Position numbers and translations under genes: made by a program | The notes under the pieces: generated by a model | Told to the model about the DNA's origin: nothing | What the model saw: the letters and a program-made list of their open reading frames with translations, nothing else | Database searches by the model: none | Shown: one piece after another, positions 55,049 through 64,000 of the stretch | Layout of the letters: each line of letters opens with the position of its first letter | Numbering within the stretch: position 1 is the first letter of the stretch | Assembly (NCBI RefSeq): GCF_047496725.1 | Contig: NC_132976.1 | Location: forward strand, 5,936,001-6,000,000 | Origin: Anoplolepis gracilipes | Lineage: Eukaryota; Arthropoda; Insecta; Hymenoptera; Formicidae | Direction: 5' to 3' | DNA length: 64,000 bases

Positions 55049-55067
55049 AAGATCAAAGGGGCCGCCG
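55049..55067 (-). promoter_or_regulatory. Candidate TCF/Pangolin binding site with adjacent Helper site
   Basis: The + strand reads AAGATCAAAGG (55049-55059), the exact reverse complement of the TCF/LEF consensus CCTTTGATCTT. One base later comes GCCGCCG (55061-55067), which matches the Helper motif GCCGCCR bound by the C-clamp of invertebrate TCF/Pangolin. The pair lies about 2.9 kb downstream of the Wnt1 stop, within a CpG-rich island. Function as a Wnt-responsive element is inference. Confidence 0.45.
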
Positions 55068-56902
55068 TGAGAAGTGGTCCGGCTGCCCGAGATTCTTGTC
55101 TGTCGGGACGCTGGTAGAGTCCCTCTCTCTCGTGGCAAGAATTTGTTTTACTATCACGGTACATTTCACCCTCCCAACCGTATTTTTATCCTCCTGAATT
55201 GCATTGTCGAATGCGGATCTCAACTGTAACGAACAATTTAGAATTCGATAGCGGAATGATTGATTGACTATTGTGTAATGAAACAAGGACGTAAATGCTA
55301 AATATGTTACACAATTCGATTTTAATCGATTTATTTATAACTCTATTATTAATAATACAAGTGCAATTTGCAATATATAAAGAAAATTTATTAGGATATT
55401 TGATGCTAACTCGATAAAATCATAAAGTTTGCTAGATTGCAATATCATGAACTGACAGACATATTCTATTAAGCAAACTACTAGTATACATAGATTATAT
55501 TAATCATTCTTCATATAACATGAAAATTATACAATATATCATCTCAAAATCACGCTTTTGATCAACAACTTCCTATACTAATTTATTATAACTTCTCGAC
55601 AACTAATTTAATGGAAGAAGAATAAAAATAAATCATTAATATATTACACATGAATTAATAATTAATTAATTAATTAATAAAAGATCTTGAATTTATTTAC
55701 GGATTTTACAATACTTACCATCTGCGGATGGATAAGAGAGAAAAGAACCGACGGTCCTTCGGTAGATACGCAACAGAAAGAGGAAGCTGCAACGGAAGGT
55801 AGATCAGGGGAAAGAGCGCATGGAAAAAAAAAGATGAAATGGAGAAGGAGAGAAAGCTGGTAGGTCGGCAATGGAGTGTTGGTACCATTAGCGCGGATGC
55901 CTGTTCGTATGCGGTCAGGGTCCTTTTATCCCGCGCGGAGATTCCTGCGGGATTCCTACGTTCGTTATCATCGCGTGCAGCATTCGCCGAACGCTGAAAC
56001 GGCGGAGGGCGAGAGATGCAGGAAGAAGGAACGCGATGAGAAAAAGGAGGGGGTGCAAGAGGGGGATTGGAAGAGGGGAAGAGGGAGGTCGGGGAGAGCC
56101 AAACCAGTCCTCGCGGCGCGGGGCATGGGCCTCCCACGACATTCGCTCGGCTTCAGGAGTTATGAAGTCGTCCAGCTGGGGAACCAGTTGACCACATTTC
56201 GCGAGGATACGTCGTCGGCGGCGCGCATCGTGTAATGGGAAAATATTGTATAGCGCCGCGACAGAACGCGGCGCGTCGAGGGAGGCCCGAAGATCGAGAT
56301 ACGACTTATAGATTTCGTCACGGACAGCCACGATCGAGAAATGGCACTCGAACGGAGACTTCGTCTCTGTTACTCTCTTTCGTAAGCAAATCCATCTATT
56401 GTTTTCTCAAATATCTCTCTGACGGATAAGTTATAAAAATTTATTGTTTAACTAATTTCTTGTCTTATTTTTAAACAAATAGTTAAGATTTTTTTACTGT
56501 CATCGCAATTATACTAACTTTTCAATATAAAGCAAAATTGTCATCTAAATTGTTGATTATAACTAAACAATAAATCGTCGCGTAAATAAATATTGTAATT
56601 AAAAAAATTAGTCTCAAATAATTAAGTATATATTATTTTAATAGGACATAGATAGGATATATACATAAGAGTAATACAAAAAAAAAGGACTTAAATTTCA
56701 TCGTTTATTTAATTCTCTTATATATTTATTTGTATAAATTATACGAGTAATAATTAATACATCTATTATGCACAATATTGGAATCACCGTTTTTTTTATT
56801 CGTAGCAGTTTTTTCTATCTAATATTTTGTGATAGATGTCTTTAAGCCTGCGGGATTCTCGAAATCCCGATTTTCAGTAGAAGAAAAAGAAAGGAAAGAA
56901 AA

Positions 56903-56935
56903 ATAGATAGATAGATAGATAGATAGATGGATAGA
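56903..56935. repeat. (ATAG) tetranucleotide repeat with one ATGG variant
   Basis: About seven ATAG units followed by a GATGGATAG variant, about 1 kb downstream of the Wnt1 stop. Confidence 0.9.
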
Positions 56936-57339
56936 GGGGGCCGGGGCGGAGAGAAAGAAGAGAATATTAAAAAGATATAAAAATAATTTATCACACCCAA
57001 CAGACGTTAATTGGATGTCACCTTTTATCGCGCGCGTGAAAGTCATTTTTTATTTACAAGAGTTTCTTATGGAGACGTACATACATATATTACGATCGCT
57101 GACCGGCTCGCATTGTAAAATATATCACTATAATCTATTTATGTACAAATGTGTCTCTGTACTCGAGATTGTTTATTTCTCTGAGAGCGCTAATGTAAAC
57201 CGCAGGAAAAATATCTTAAGAATAAATAATGTTTCACGAGACTGCGATGCTCGCGTTGAATCGATCACTTCAAACATGAATTTCATTTAGTATGCAGTAG
57301 AATAAAATAATTAAAGGCTTCTTTTTTTACAACGATCCG

Positions 57340-57345
57340 TTTATT
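57340..57345 (-). terminator. Possible poly(A) signal for Wnt1
   Basis: TTTATT on the + strand is AATAAA on the - strand, about 650 nt beyond the Wnt1 stop. AT-rich context makes chance occurrence likely. Confidence 0.25.
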
Positions 57346-57992
57346 GTAGCTATAAATAGATATTTAGAAAGGCAATAACTATGCAAACATTAAATAGTAA
57401 TGTAATTTGTAATCGATGTATTAATAATAAAAGAGAAAGAGAGAGAGAGAGAGTTGTGCTAATTGCATAATAATATAGCAACCTTAAATTATTTTTTTCT
57501 ACTGTGACATTGTCAGAGCCTTCTTTTTTTATGAGTAGTGATGGACCAGTCACACTGGTATTTATATCGATATTTACACACTGCTTTCACGCATCCCTTA
57601 ATCTTCCGGTCTCAAAATCTTAAGAATCTATGATCGCGCGAACGCTTTTCACCATTTCAGTCTTTAATACGCGCCACGCGACGTAATAAATATATGTGGT
57701 TTCGAGCGTAATACTGGAGATGATGAGGCCCCGCGGATTCGCACGGGTTTTACGACCTCGGACCTATCCGACGAGTCCCGCAGCGGGATCTCTCGCAGAA
57801 TCAGACCTTGAGTCGTCCGCTAGAGAGACTATTAGAATCTATCGAGCTAGAGAGAAAAATAGTTTCGTTTGTGTCTTTGACATACCGTACTTTGACTCCT
57901 AATTTTTGTGAAAACAGAGCTTTGATTCATTTAACTCTGTGTATGCATGAAAATGGATAAGATTCCTCTATATTGAGTTAATCAAGTCCATT

Positions 57993-58541
57993 TTACAGAC
58001 ATTTGTGCACCGTCTTTATTGTTATGCACGTCTGGCATTTGACCTCGCAACACCAGTGGAAGGTGCAAGCGCATCTATGGGTCACTTTCGCCTCTTCACT
58101 CTTGTAGCCTCTTCCGCAGCACATCAGATCGCAACCATCGACGCCGAGGCTGGTGTCGTTGCACTCTCGCCCGTGAGTGCCCAAGATGCCGAGCGTGGGA
58201 TTCTTCTCGCAGAACCCTGGCGACTGCTCCAGGTAGACGAGGTCTTTCGGCCCGGGCGGCTTGTGCTCCGGATTGTATGGCTTCAATTGAAATTTGTAGC
58301 GCTGTCGGCGTCCAGGACCGTCGCGATGCTGATGCACAGAGTTGCTCGCCGAGTTGGCATGCATGTTACTGCGCACGCGATCCGAATTGCTGACCATTAC
58401 CCGGGAGGCACCGTCGAAGCGGTCCTTTAGATTATCACCAACTACGCGAAAATTTGGCAATCGCATCCAGCAAGTTTTTACTGTACATGAGCCCGACATA
58501 CCGTGACACTTGCACTCCTGACGCATTTCCGTAGACACGTG
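57993..58541 (-). CDS. Wnt1: Wnt1 terminal coding exon with acylation site
   Basis: The acceptor CTCGTTACAG ends at 58542; the coding sequence begins HVSTEMRQEC and ends with TAA at 57993-57995 (182 residues). The acylated Ser is residue 16, in CHGMSGSC (58494-58496). CTVKTCWMRLPNFRVVGDNLKDRFDGASRV follows in the usual order, then a short spacer rich in Ser, Asn, His and Arg, then the NPEHKPPG and GILGTHGREC blocks and the Cys-rich end CACTFHWCCEVKCQTC. The spacer is much shorter than the insertion in Drosophila Wingless at the same place. An NDT sequon lies after REC. Confidence 0.97.
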   Translation of the reverse strand, partial: HVSTEMRQECKCHGMSGSCTVKTCWMRLPNFRVVGDNLKDRFDGASRVMVSNSDRVRSNMHANSASNSVHQHRDGPGRRQRYKFQLKPYNPEHKPPGPKDLVYLEQSPGFCEKNPTLGILGTHGRECNDTSLGVDGCDLMCCGRGYKSEEAKVTHRCACTFHWCCEVKCQTCITIKTVHKCL

Positions 58542-59141
58542 CTGTAACGAGATGAAGACGGAATGCTATAATTTTTCTTCTCCATTTAAGTTAATATTAT
58601 ATTCGTCCTTGACATTTTTCACGTCTCCCTTTCGCGTTTAACTGCTTTATATGAATTAAACGAGATTTATTCAACAAAATTAAAAATGTAATAAAATAGA
58701 AAAATATTGATATAAATTTCGAATATAGAGAAATACTCTTCTCGAGTTAAAATAGTAAAAAAACAAAGAAAATTATTTAAATCCTTCTAACGATTTTCTT
58801 TATCTCTTTTCAGATACATAAAATAATTTTAAGAATCAAGAAAGATGTGCTCTCTTTTTCTCTTACCAATCTGCCAGCTTCGTTGTTATGTAGATTCATC
58901 TTCTCGCGGAGATTTCGGCCACGTTCGCCAGTATCGACGAATTCGCGAGAGAACCAGAAGCCATAATCGACGTTATCCGAGCAACCACCCCATTCCCAAT
59001 CACGTACGCTGTTTGAACGCTGTTTTTGGTGAGTATAGTCACAGGAACATGACTGAATGCTGCCCTCGCTACATGCTCTCGCAATGTAGTGAGTCACAGA
59101 CGCGCTGGTGATGGCATAGATGAAAGCGGTCTCTCGGCATC
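57993..59141 (-). CDS. Wnt1: Wnt1 (wingless) ligand, 3' part: join(58867..59141, 57993..58541) on the - strand, 5' exons beyond window
   Basis: Seen: two exons with GT-AG borders giving about 273 residues and a TAA stop at 57993-57995. They contain CRETAFIYAITSASVTH, RACSEG, DWEWGGCSDNVDYGF, TGERGRNLREKMNLHNN, MRQECKCHGMSGSC and NPEHKPPGPKDLVYLE, then GILGTHGRECNDTSLGVDGC. Family knowledge: ILGTHGRxCNxTSLGVDGC and NLREKMNLHNNEAGR are diagnostic for Wnt1/Wingless. The product is a secreted, Porcupine-acylated morphogen acting through Frizzled2 and Arrow in segmentation and appendage patterning. Missing: signal peptide and the ECQxQFRNRRWNC exon, which I could not find between 59142 and 64000. 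Context: it converges on Wnt6. Identity is essentially certain; the 5' structure is unknown here. Confidence 0.97.
58542..58866 (-). other. Last Wnt1 intron, 325 bp
   Basis: On the - strand it starts GTAAGA and ends TTACAG, phase 0 between AGRL and HVSTEM. AT-rich with no other feature. Its position equals that of the Wnt6 intron at 31228-31786. Confidence 0.95.
58867..59141 (-). CDS. Wnt1: Wnt1 internal coding exon (CRETAF to NNEAGRL)
   Basis: On the - strand the acceptor TTCTTGTAG ends at 59142 and the donor TTG|GTAAGA begins at 58866. The exon opens with GA completing a codon (phase 1; a G from the missing exon would give Gly, as in Wingless), then CRETAFIYAIT. It holds CSCDY, WEWGGCSDNVDYGF and SREFVDTGERGRNLREKMNLHNNEAGRL, and ends in phase 0. 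Its length of 275 nt keeps the frame exactly. Compared with the paralogous region of Wnt6 it is one uninterrupted exon. Confidence 0.97.
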
Positions 59142-62100
59142 CTACAAGAAAATTACAGGATATTTATTATACGTGCTGGAAACTAAATTCCCTGTCAAGT
59201 GAACAAAAAAATGGAAATACAGCTGAAAAAGCAGCTCTGTTGTTTTGCTAAAATTCATAATATATTATCTTTATAATTTTTATCATAATTTATTTGTCAC
59301 ATTGTTGTCTTTTTCAATTAAAAATTTTTCATTTATACCAAATTATACAATATATTATATTTCTCTGCGAATCTCTGATAAACCAACTCTTGGCAGTTAT
59401 GATTTTGTCTCCGTCAGAGAGGTGCTATATATTCTTGACGCAGGGACGTTTATTCTTCTCTCGACTAAACGATAAGAATATTTTTATACTCGCCGAGAGC
59501 GCAGACAAGACGCTCACGGTGTGGGAGGTGAGCGATGACGTCAGACAACATCTCAATCCTCCGCAGGAGACTACCTGCGCGAGAAGTCCTCGCAGGTGGA
59601 AGGTAGCGAGGGAGAATGGGAGACTCGTGGGACGAAGAGAACGATAGAGAAAGAGGCAGAGCGAGAGATAGGAGACGGTACGTGACCTTAACCCTGAGTG
59701 GGCTGACCTGAAGCACCTCGACCTTATCTGCATAAGGCGCAGGTGTTTGCCGGCTCCTTTTGTGCCGGTGAAGATATCACGAGGGAAGAGCGGACGAAAC
59801 GATTTCGTAAATTGCAAACTCGCACCATTCCAAAGCAATGTCCCATTAATAAAAAGATATTATATTGCATTTTAGCTTTTTAAATTACAATTTTTTATTT
59901 TTATTTATTTATAAATATTTTTGAATTTTTAATGTAATAATGCAGTCAGGAATTATATTATACATACGATTTAAATAATATGATAGACATGTGTATATAT
60001 ACACGCACAATGTTTTTTGCACACAATAATAATTAAATATCATATAAATAATAGTATAAGTTAAAAAATGTTATACATATGGAGAATGCAATAATATCTT
60101 GGCTTCTTTAATTATGTTACTGACATCGAACTCGAACCTTCGAAGTGACTGATTAGAACTTGACAAGAAACTTTTTTCTTAATCAATTGGATGCGCGTGC
60201 GTATCGAAATGACAGAATATGAGAATAAGACGTTTGACCTTGGGCAAGGGATGTTTCACTGGTTCAACGCAATAGTGGTAACCAGATAATCATCTGTGAC
60301 GAATCAACTTCAGCTACAAGTTTTCAATTTGTTACGTGTCTTTTCCGTTGACATTACCATCTCGTCGAGCTTCCTTTTTCACAGTAGAACGTATAGAATG
60401 AAATCGTGAAAGAGAAAGAAAAGAAGGTGAGAAAGGAGCAATAATTTTCCCTAATCTCCATACAGGGCGACGTTGGTGGAAGTGAGAGAGTAAAAATGAC
60501 GAAGAAAAGCGGAGAGATTTACATCGTTACACCCTATTATACACTACATTTCCTCTCGCATTCTAAATTCGTTCAGTTCCGGATATAATTTATCATAATG
60601 TCAAAGACTACCATGACAGAGTCATGAATTATATCGTCCGTTGCTTCTTCCAGACAAGTCACGTTATTTGTTCTGAAAACTGACAATGAGAGCAAAAAAA
60701 TGTTACAGATTGTTGTCTGACAAGAAAAGATGCACGAAGTCGAAGGGGGTTGATTTGTTAACTGAACTTGAACAAATATTTGAAGAAATATTTGTAACGT
60801 ATGATTCTAATAAATTTCAATAATCTCGCATATACAAATTGTTATAAATTTCTCATTTTCATTACAATATTTTTATGAATTTCTTGGTATTTCATTATTA
60901 ATATAATATATAATATAATTAATATAATATAATTGTTGCTGTTAATATTTCATGCGATATATTTATTTTTATTCTAGGAAAGAAGAGAGAGAAGTTTATT
61001 TACAAGATAATAATTAAAATTAACTTTTTCTTTATTAGATAAACGGAATAATATACTATATATAAGAGTATTAATAGAATACTTGACTACATAGTGTGCG
61101 TTGAATCATACATTTGTAAGAACAAGGCTAATCGTTGGCGGCGAACGCCCTCGATGAACTCATTGTCTTGTTGAAAAGTTCTCCTTTCGTAGTTTGCGGA
61201 AACCAATCCGTTCAATTTTTCTTAGCTTTTACGAATTTTACGATTTTCAAACAATTGGACTGTCGTCCGCAGATAAGAGAGTTGCGTTTTCTCAAGACGC
61301 GAAAGAAGGCCGTTATCGACACGCGGGCGCAGAAGAGTAAAACGCAGGGGAAGGAGGAGATAAATGAGGAGCGCGACGAGAGGAAAGATCCGGTGCGAAG
61401 GAAAGTATCAGACGGAGGGGAAAAACGCGCGACTCGATGATCCCGGTACTGCGATTGTTTGCCCTCGGCGAGTACGCCGTTCCGTGTACGATAAATAGTT
61501 CGACGGCGACTTTATCAACTCGTTCAAATAGTATGAGCAAGTTGGAGGCGCAGCCAGAGTGTGCCCGCAAGGTAAACACGCGCGCACACATTGATGGAGA
61601 TTCCTCGGTCATGCTCGAGCATTGGTCCGGAATCTGTCCCTGACGATACGCGGCAGTATTCGGGACAAATTTCGAATATTTCGAGATCGCGTACAGTAAT
61701 TTTTAAAACCTTCATCAAAAATAAGTTAAATAATCTCGGTAGAAATGTCGATGCGATCATAAATATTTTTTCAGTTATAATTATATATTCATTTTTTGTC
61801 AATCTTCTATCTTGAAAATTCTATATAGATTGATATTAATTACTTGTCAAAATGATTTGAGTCAATTCTTCCTAATTATTATTTTAGATTTGATAAACAT
61901 TTAAATGACACAAACAATGAAGGTATTAATTATATTTGCTGTTAAATTATTGCAAGAAAATTGAATTATTGCAGAAACATAATACATAACTGCAATTGTT
62001 AATCTATAATGGAGAGAGTATTTCAAATGTATATAACTGTATTTTTCAAATCACAAATTATCTAATAAATCTAATTTGGTAAAAAGTTAATGTTTAGATA

Positions 62101-64000
62101 ATTTATAAAATTTATAAATTTTACATAATTTACAGCGTTTTTTAGCATTCATGAAAAGAACGGTTGACGGTTGACATTTTAGTTTCAATGCAATATGTAG
62201 AGCAAATATTCGCGATCTCTCCTCGACCGTCGTTCTCAAGATGTCCTAAGCGACATCGTCGCGCATCTTTACGAGGGACATTTGCGTCTTGGCTGAAATT
62301 CCACGGAGATAAAATCGTTAGGAATTATTGCTACTGTCGCGCGCGGTCCGAGTTCCTGTCAAGAGACGCAGAACGAGTTATGGTGCAACCACCTACGCGT
62401 GGAATTTAAAACGATGTACTGGCGATGGTGGTCTCCTATAACGTGATATCGGCGACGTGATGATTTATGTAGATGTGTCGTAATATAGCCATTAGACATA
62501 AGATGATAGCCTGTAATGTCAAATGATAGGCTGTAAGCTGAAAATCGCTTACAATGATTCATTACGAACGTTTATGAAGAATGAAAAGATGAATTTATTA
62601 CTTGCGCTGTGACAGAGATTGTCATTTCAGCAACTCAAGATGTCAACGTAAAGAAAAATGCGACTCTGAAAGAATGGCTATAAAACGGCTATCATTCTTA
62701 ACAGACGTACAGAAAATTAAGTTGTTTGTCCAAGGATTATAAGTATTATGTAACTATAAAGGTACATTGAGGCTTTATATAAATGAAATTAATATATAAT
62801 CATTAATTACATCATTAATTGTTATTATCTATTTTAATTTTATATTAATATTTAATAAAATTAAGAGATTAATTAAATTAAATTAAACATTATATATTAT
62901 ATATTCTCCCTCTTTCTCTAAAGATTCTCTCTAATCTCCAAATATACATCTTTAAAATAATGGATATGCGTAAAAGAACTTATATGAATATTTAAAAATC
63001 CAACAGACATTAAAAATATTTTTGTCGCTTTTATTTCATTCTTGATATCGTTGACGATATTCGGCGAAAATAAGAAAAGATAAAAAGAGAAGCCGAGAAC
63101 AGGCAGAACAGTCTTAAGGAACTCGAAGACCGCGAAGTAACACGGAGCGCCATATAGACCTGCGGGAACGAGGGCTTGCGGGGCACTGCTTGGAAGCAAA
63201 CAAGATGTAAAAATCACGGGGGGACCCATTGGGTCGCGGCTCACGTTTTCGCAAGAAACCGTGGCGTGCCGTCGACACATGTAGCCCATCATAGGCCGCG
63301 ATTTATGGCGGCGTAACGCCGCGGCAAAAAGCGTCCGGTGTCGCGCCATATAAGACGTGTCCTGCGCCTCGTGCACCGGACAGGTATTGATTGAATTTAT
63401 TCTATAAACGGTCGGATTATGTCGATATTCATGATGTGCATGGCGAAAATATCCAGGACTTTGCTTTTCTCTCTCGTTCGGACGAACATATCACTGATAA
63501 AGATAAGATTAGAAAAGTGCCAATCAGAATCTTGACAAAAAAATCGAAAATTTATCATTATGTATGTGAATTCATTGATCCATATAAAATGTCTACGATT
63601 TTTTAATCGATGTATTATATACGTAATCAGAGTCGGTAAGAAGAGTTTGAATTTGCTACGGATTTGTGCTGTGTATTTTAAAAGTTTTTCGTGCCTCTTC
63701 TTCTTTCACGTCTTACAGTTTATGTTGTATATTGGAACTCGATTTATAATAAGCATAAAGAGAAAATGCAAATTGCAATGTTATTTAGGATAGGGTATCC
63801 ACAATGATTGCGTGGCCTTTATTGACATAATATAAAAGAAAGACGGAGAGAAGAATGAAGAAAAATAATTATAATTTGCATATTATGTTGATCAATTGAA
63901 ACTATTTTTGTATTAGAAATTTCATACTTCGTTGCCACTCCATCTAAAAAAAATTCGATGATTTATATTTTTCAATATTAATTTCATTCTTCCTCATTAA
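59142..64000 (-). other. Wnt1 intron 5' of the CRETAF exon, running off the window
   Basis: The acceptor TTCTTGTAG on the - strand defines its 3' end. I looked on the - strand for the preceding exon (ECQxQFRNRRWNC) and found no match, so the intron is at least 4.86 kb and the upstream exons lie beyond 64000. It contains CpG-rich patches near 61130-61660, 62210-62400 and 63090-63390, the last with dyad symmetries and a TATAAG element. No gene seen. Confidence 0.75.
63090..63390. other. CpG-rich patch with dyad symmetries and a TATAAG element
   Basis: GCGGCG-TAA-CGCCGC (63308-63322) is a perfect 6-bp dyad. GTCCGGTG (63333-63340) and CACCGGAC (63374-63381) form an 8-bp inverted repeat around TATAAG (63349-63354). 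It is located in the presumed large Wnt1 intron. It could be an enhancer or an internal promoter; no transcript evidence is available. Confidence 0.35.

Larger units (their letters stand above)
42000..57992. other. Gene-free interval between Wnt6 and Wnt1, right part (includes Wnt1 3' UTR)
   Basis: No supported gene. CpG-dense islands lie near 42230-42560, 44270-44600, 46530-46740, 47500-47860, 51530-52030, 52960-53350, 54000-54310, 54580-55130 and 55860-56360. Three long CT/GA microsatellites, a degenerate minisatellite (52139-52316), a 12-bp-stem hairpin (46026-46054) and a TCF/Helper composite (55049-55067) lie here. The end nearest 57993 must be Wnt1 3' UTR. It is a plausible regulatory landscape for both genes, but no function can be read directly. 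Confidence 0.75.

Noticed and set aside
55715..56331. Three overlapping frames of 119-140 codons on both strands
   Set aside because: Typical of a CpG-rich, stop-poor island; proteins are Pro/Ser/Arg-rich with no motif.
58005..58430. 141-codon + strand open frame
   Set aside because: It lies antisense to the Wnt1 terminal exon, whose - strand frame has the full Wnt signature. It is a shadow.
59142..64000. Search for the upstream Wnt1 exon (ECQxQFRNRRWNC) on the - strand
   Set aside because: No candidate with W-N-C in frame was found; TTCCA occurrences translate to other sequences.
1..64000. tRNA, rRNA, CRISPR array, intact transposase or reverse transcriptase
   Set aside because: No cloverleaf with a GGTTCGAATCC-type arm, no regularly spaced repeats and no transposon or RT motifs were seen in any frame.

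Overview
This is an animal nuclear genome window, and the coding content points to an insect. It holds two Wnt ligand genes split by introns. The rest is AT-rich non-coding DNA, dotted with short CpG-dense islands and many long microsatellites. The proteins match insect Wnt6 and insect Wnt1/Wingless in family signatures. CpG-rich islets in an AT-rich background with long CT/GA and AT microsatellites fit a hymenopteran, perhaps an ant. The order is an inference with moderate support and the genus cannot be told.

Layout. 1-13.7 kb: non-coding DNA upstream of, or in the first intron of, Wnt6, with one weak candidate signal-peptide exon near 472-514. 13.7-32.25 kb: Wnt6 on the + strand, in four confident coding exons (13702-13922, 30638-30757, 31028-31227, 31787-32248) separated by introns of 16.7 kb, 270 bp and 559 bp. 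32.25-58.0 kb: about 25.7 kb with no recognisable gene. It carries microsatellites, CpG-rich islands, a degenerate minisatellite, several perfect small hairpins and a composite TCF plus Helper motif. 58.0-59.14 kb: the last two coding exons of Wnt1 (wingless) on the - strand (58867-59141, then 57993-58541). 59.14-64.0 kb: the intron 5' of those exons. The N-terminal exons of Wnt1 are not in this stretch and must lie beyond the right edge.

The two genes are neighbours in the ancient Wnt9-Wnt1-Wnt6-Wnt10 cluster. Both encode secreted, Cys-rich, lipid-modified ligands for Frizzled/LRP (Arrow) receptors. Here they face each other tail to tail, so the gene-free interval is a shared 3' region. Intron positions and phases agree between the paralogues at two places, as expected for tandem duplicates.

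No tRNA, rRNA, CRISPR array, transposase gene or further protein-coding gene could be supported. The best unexplained objects are a 125-bp near-perfect inverted repeat inside the large Wnt6 intron (23286-23410) and the TCF/Helper composite site at 55049-55067.
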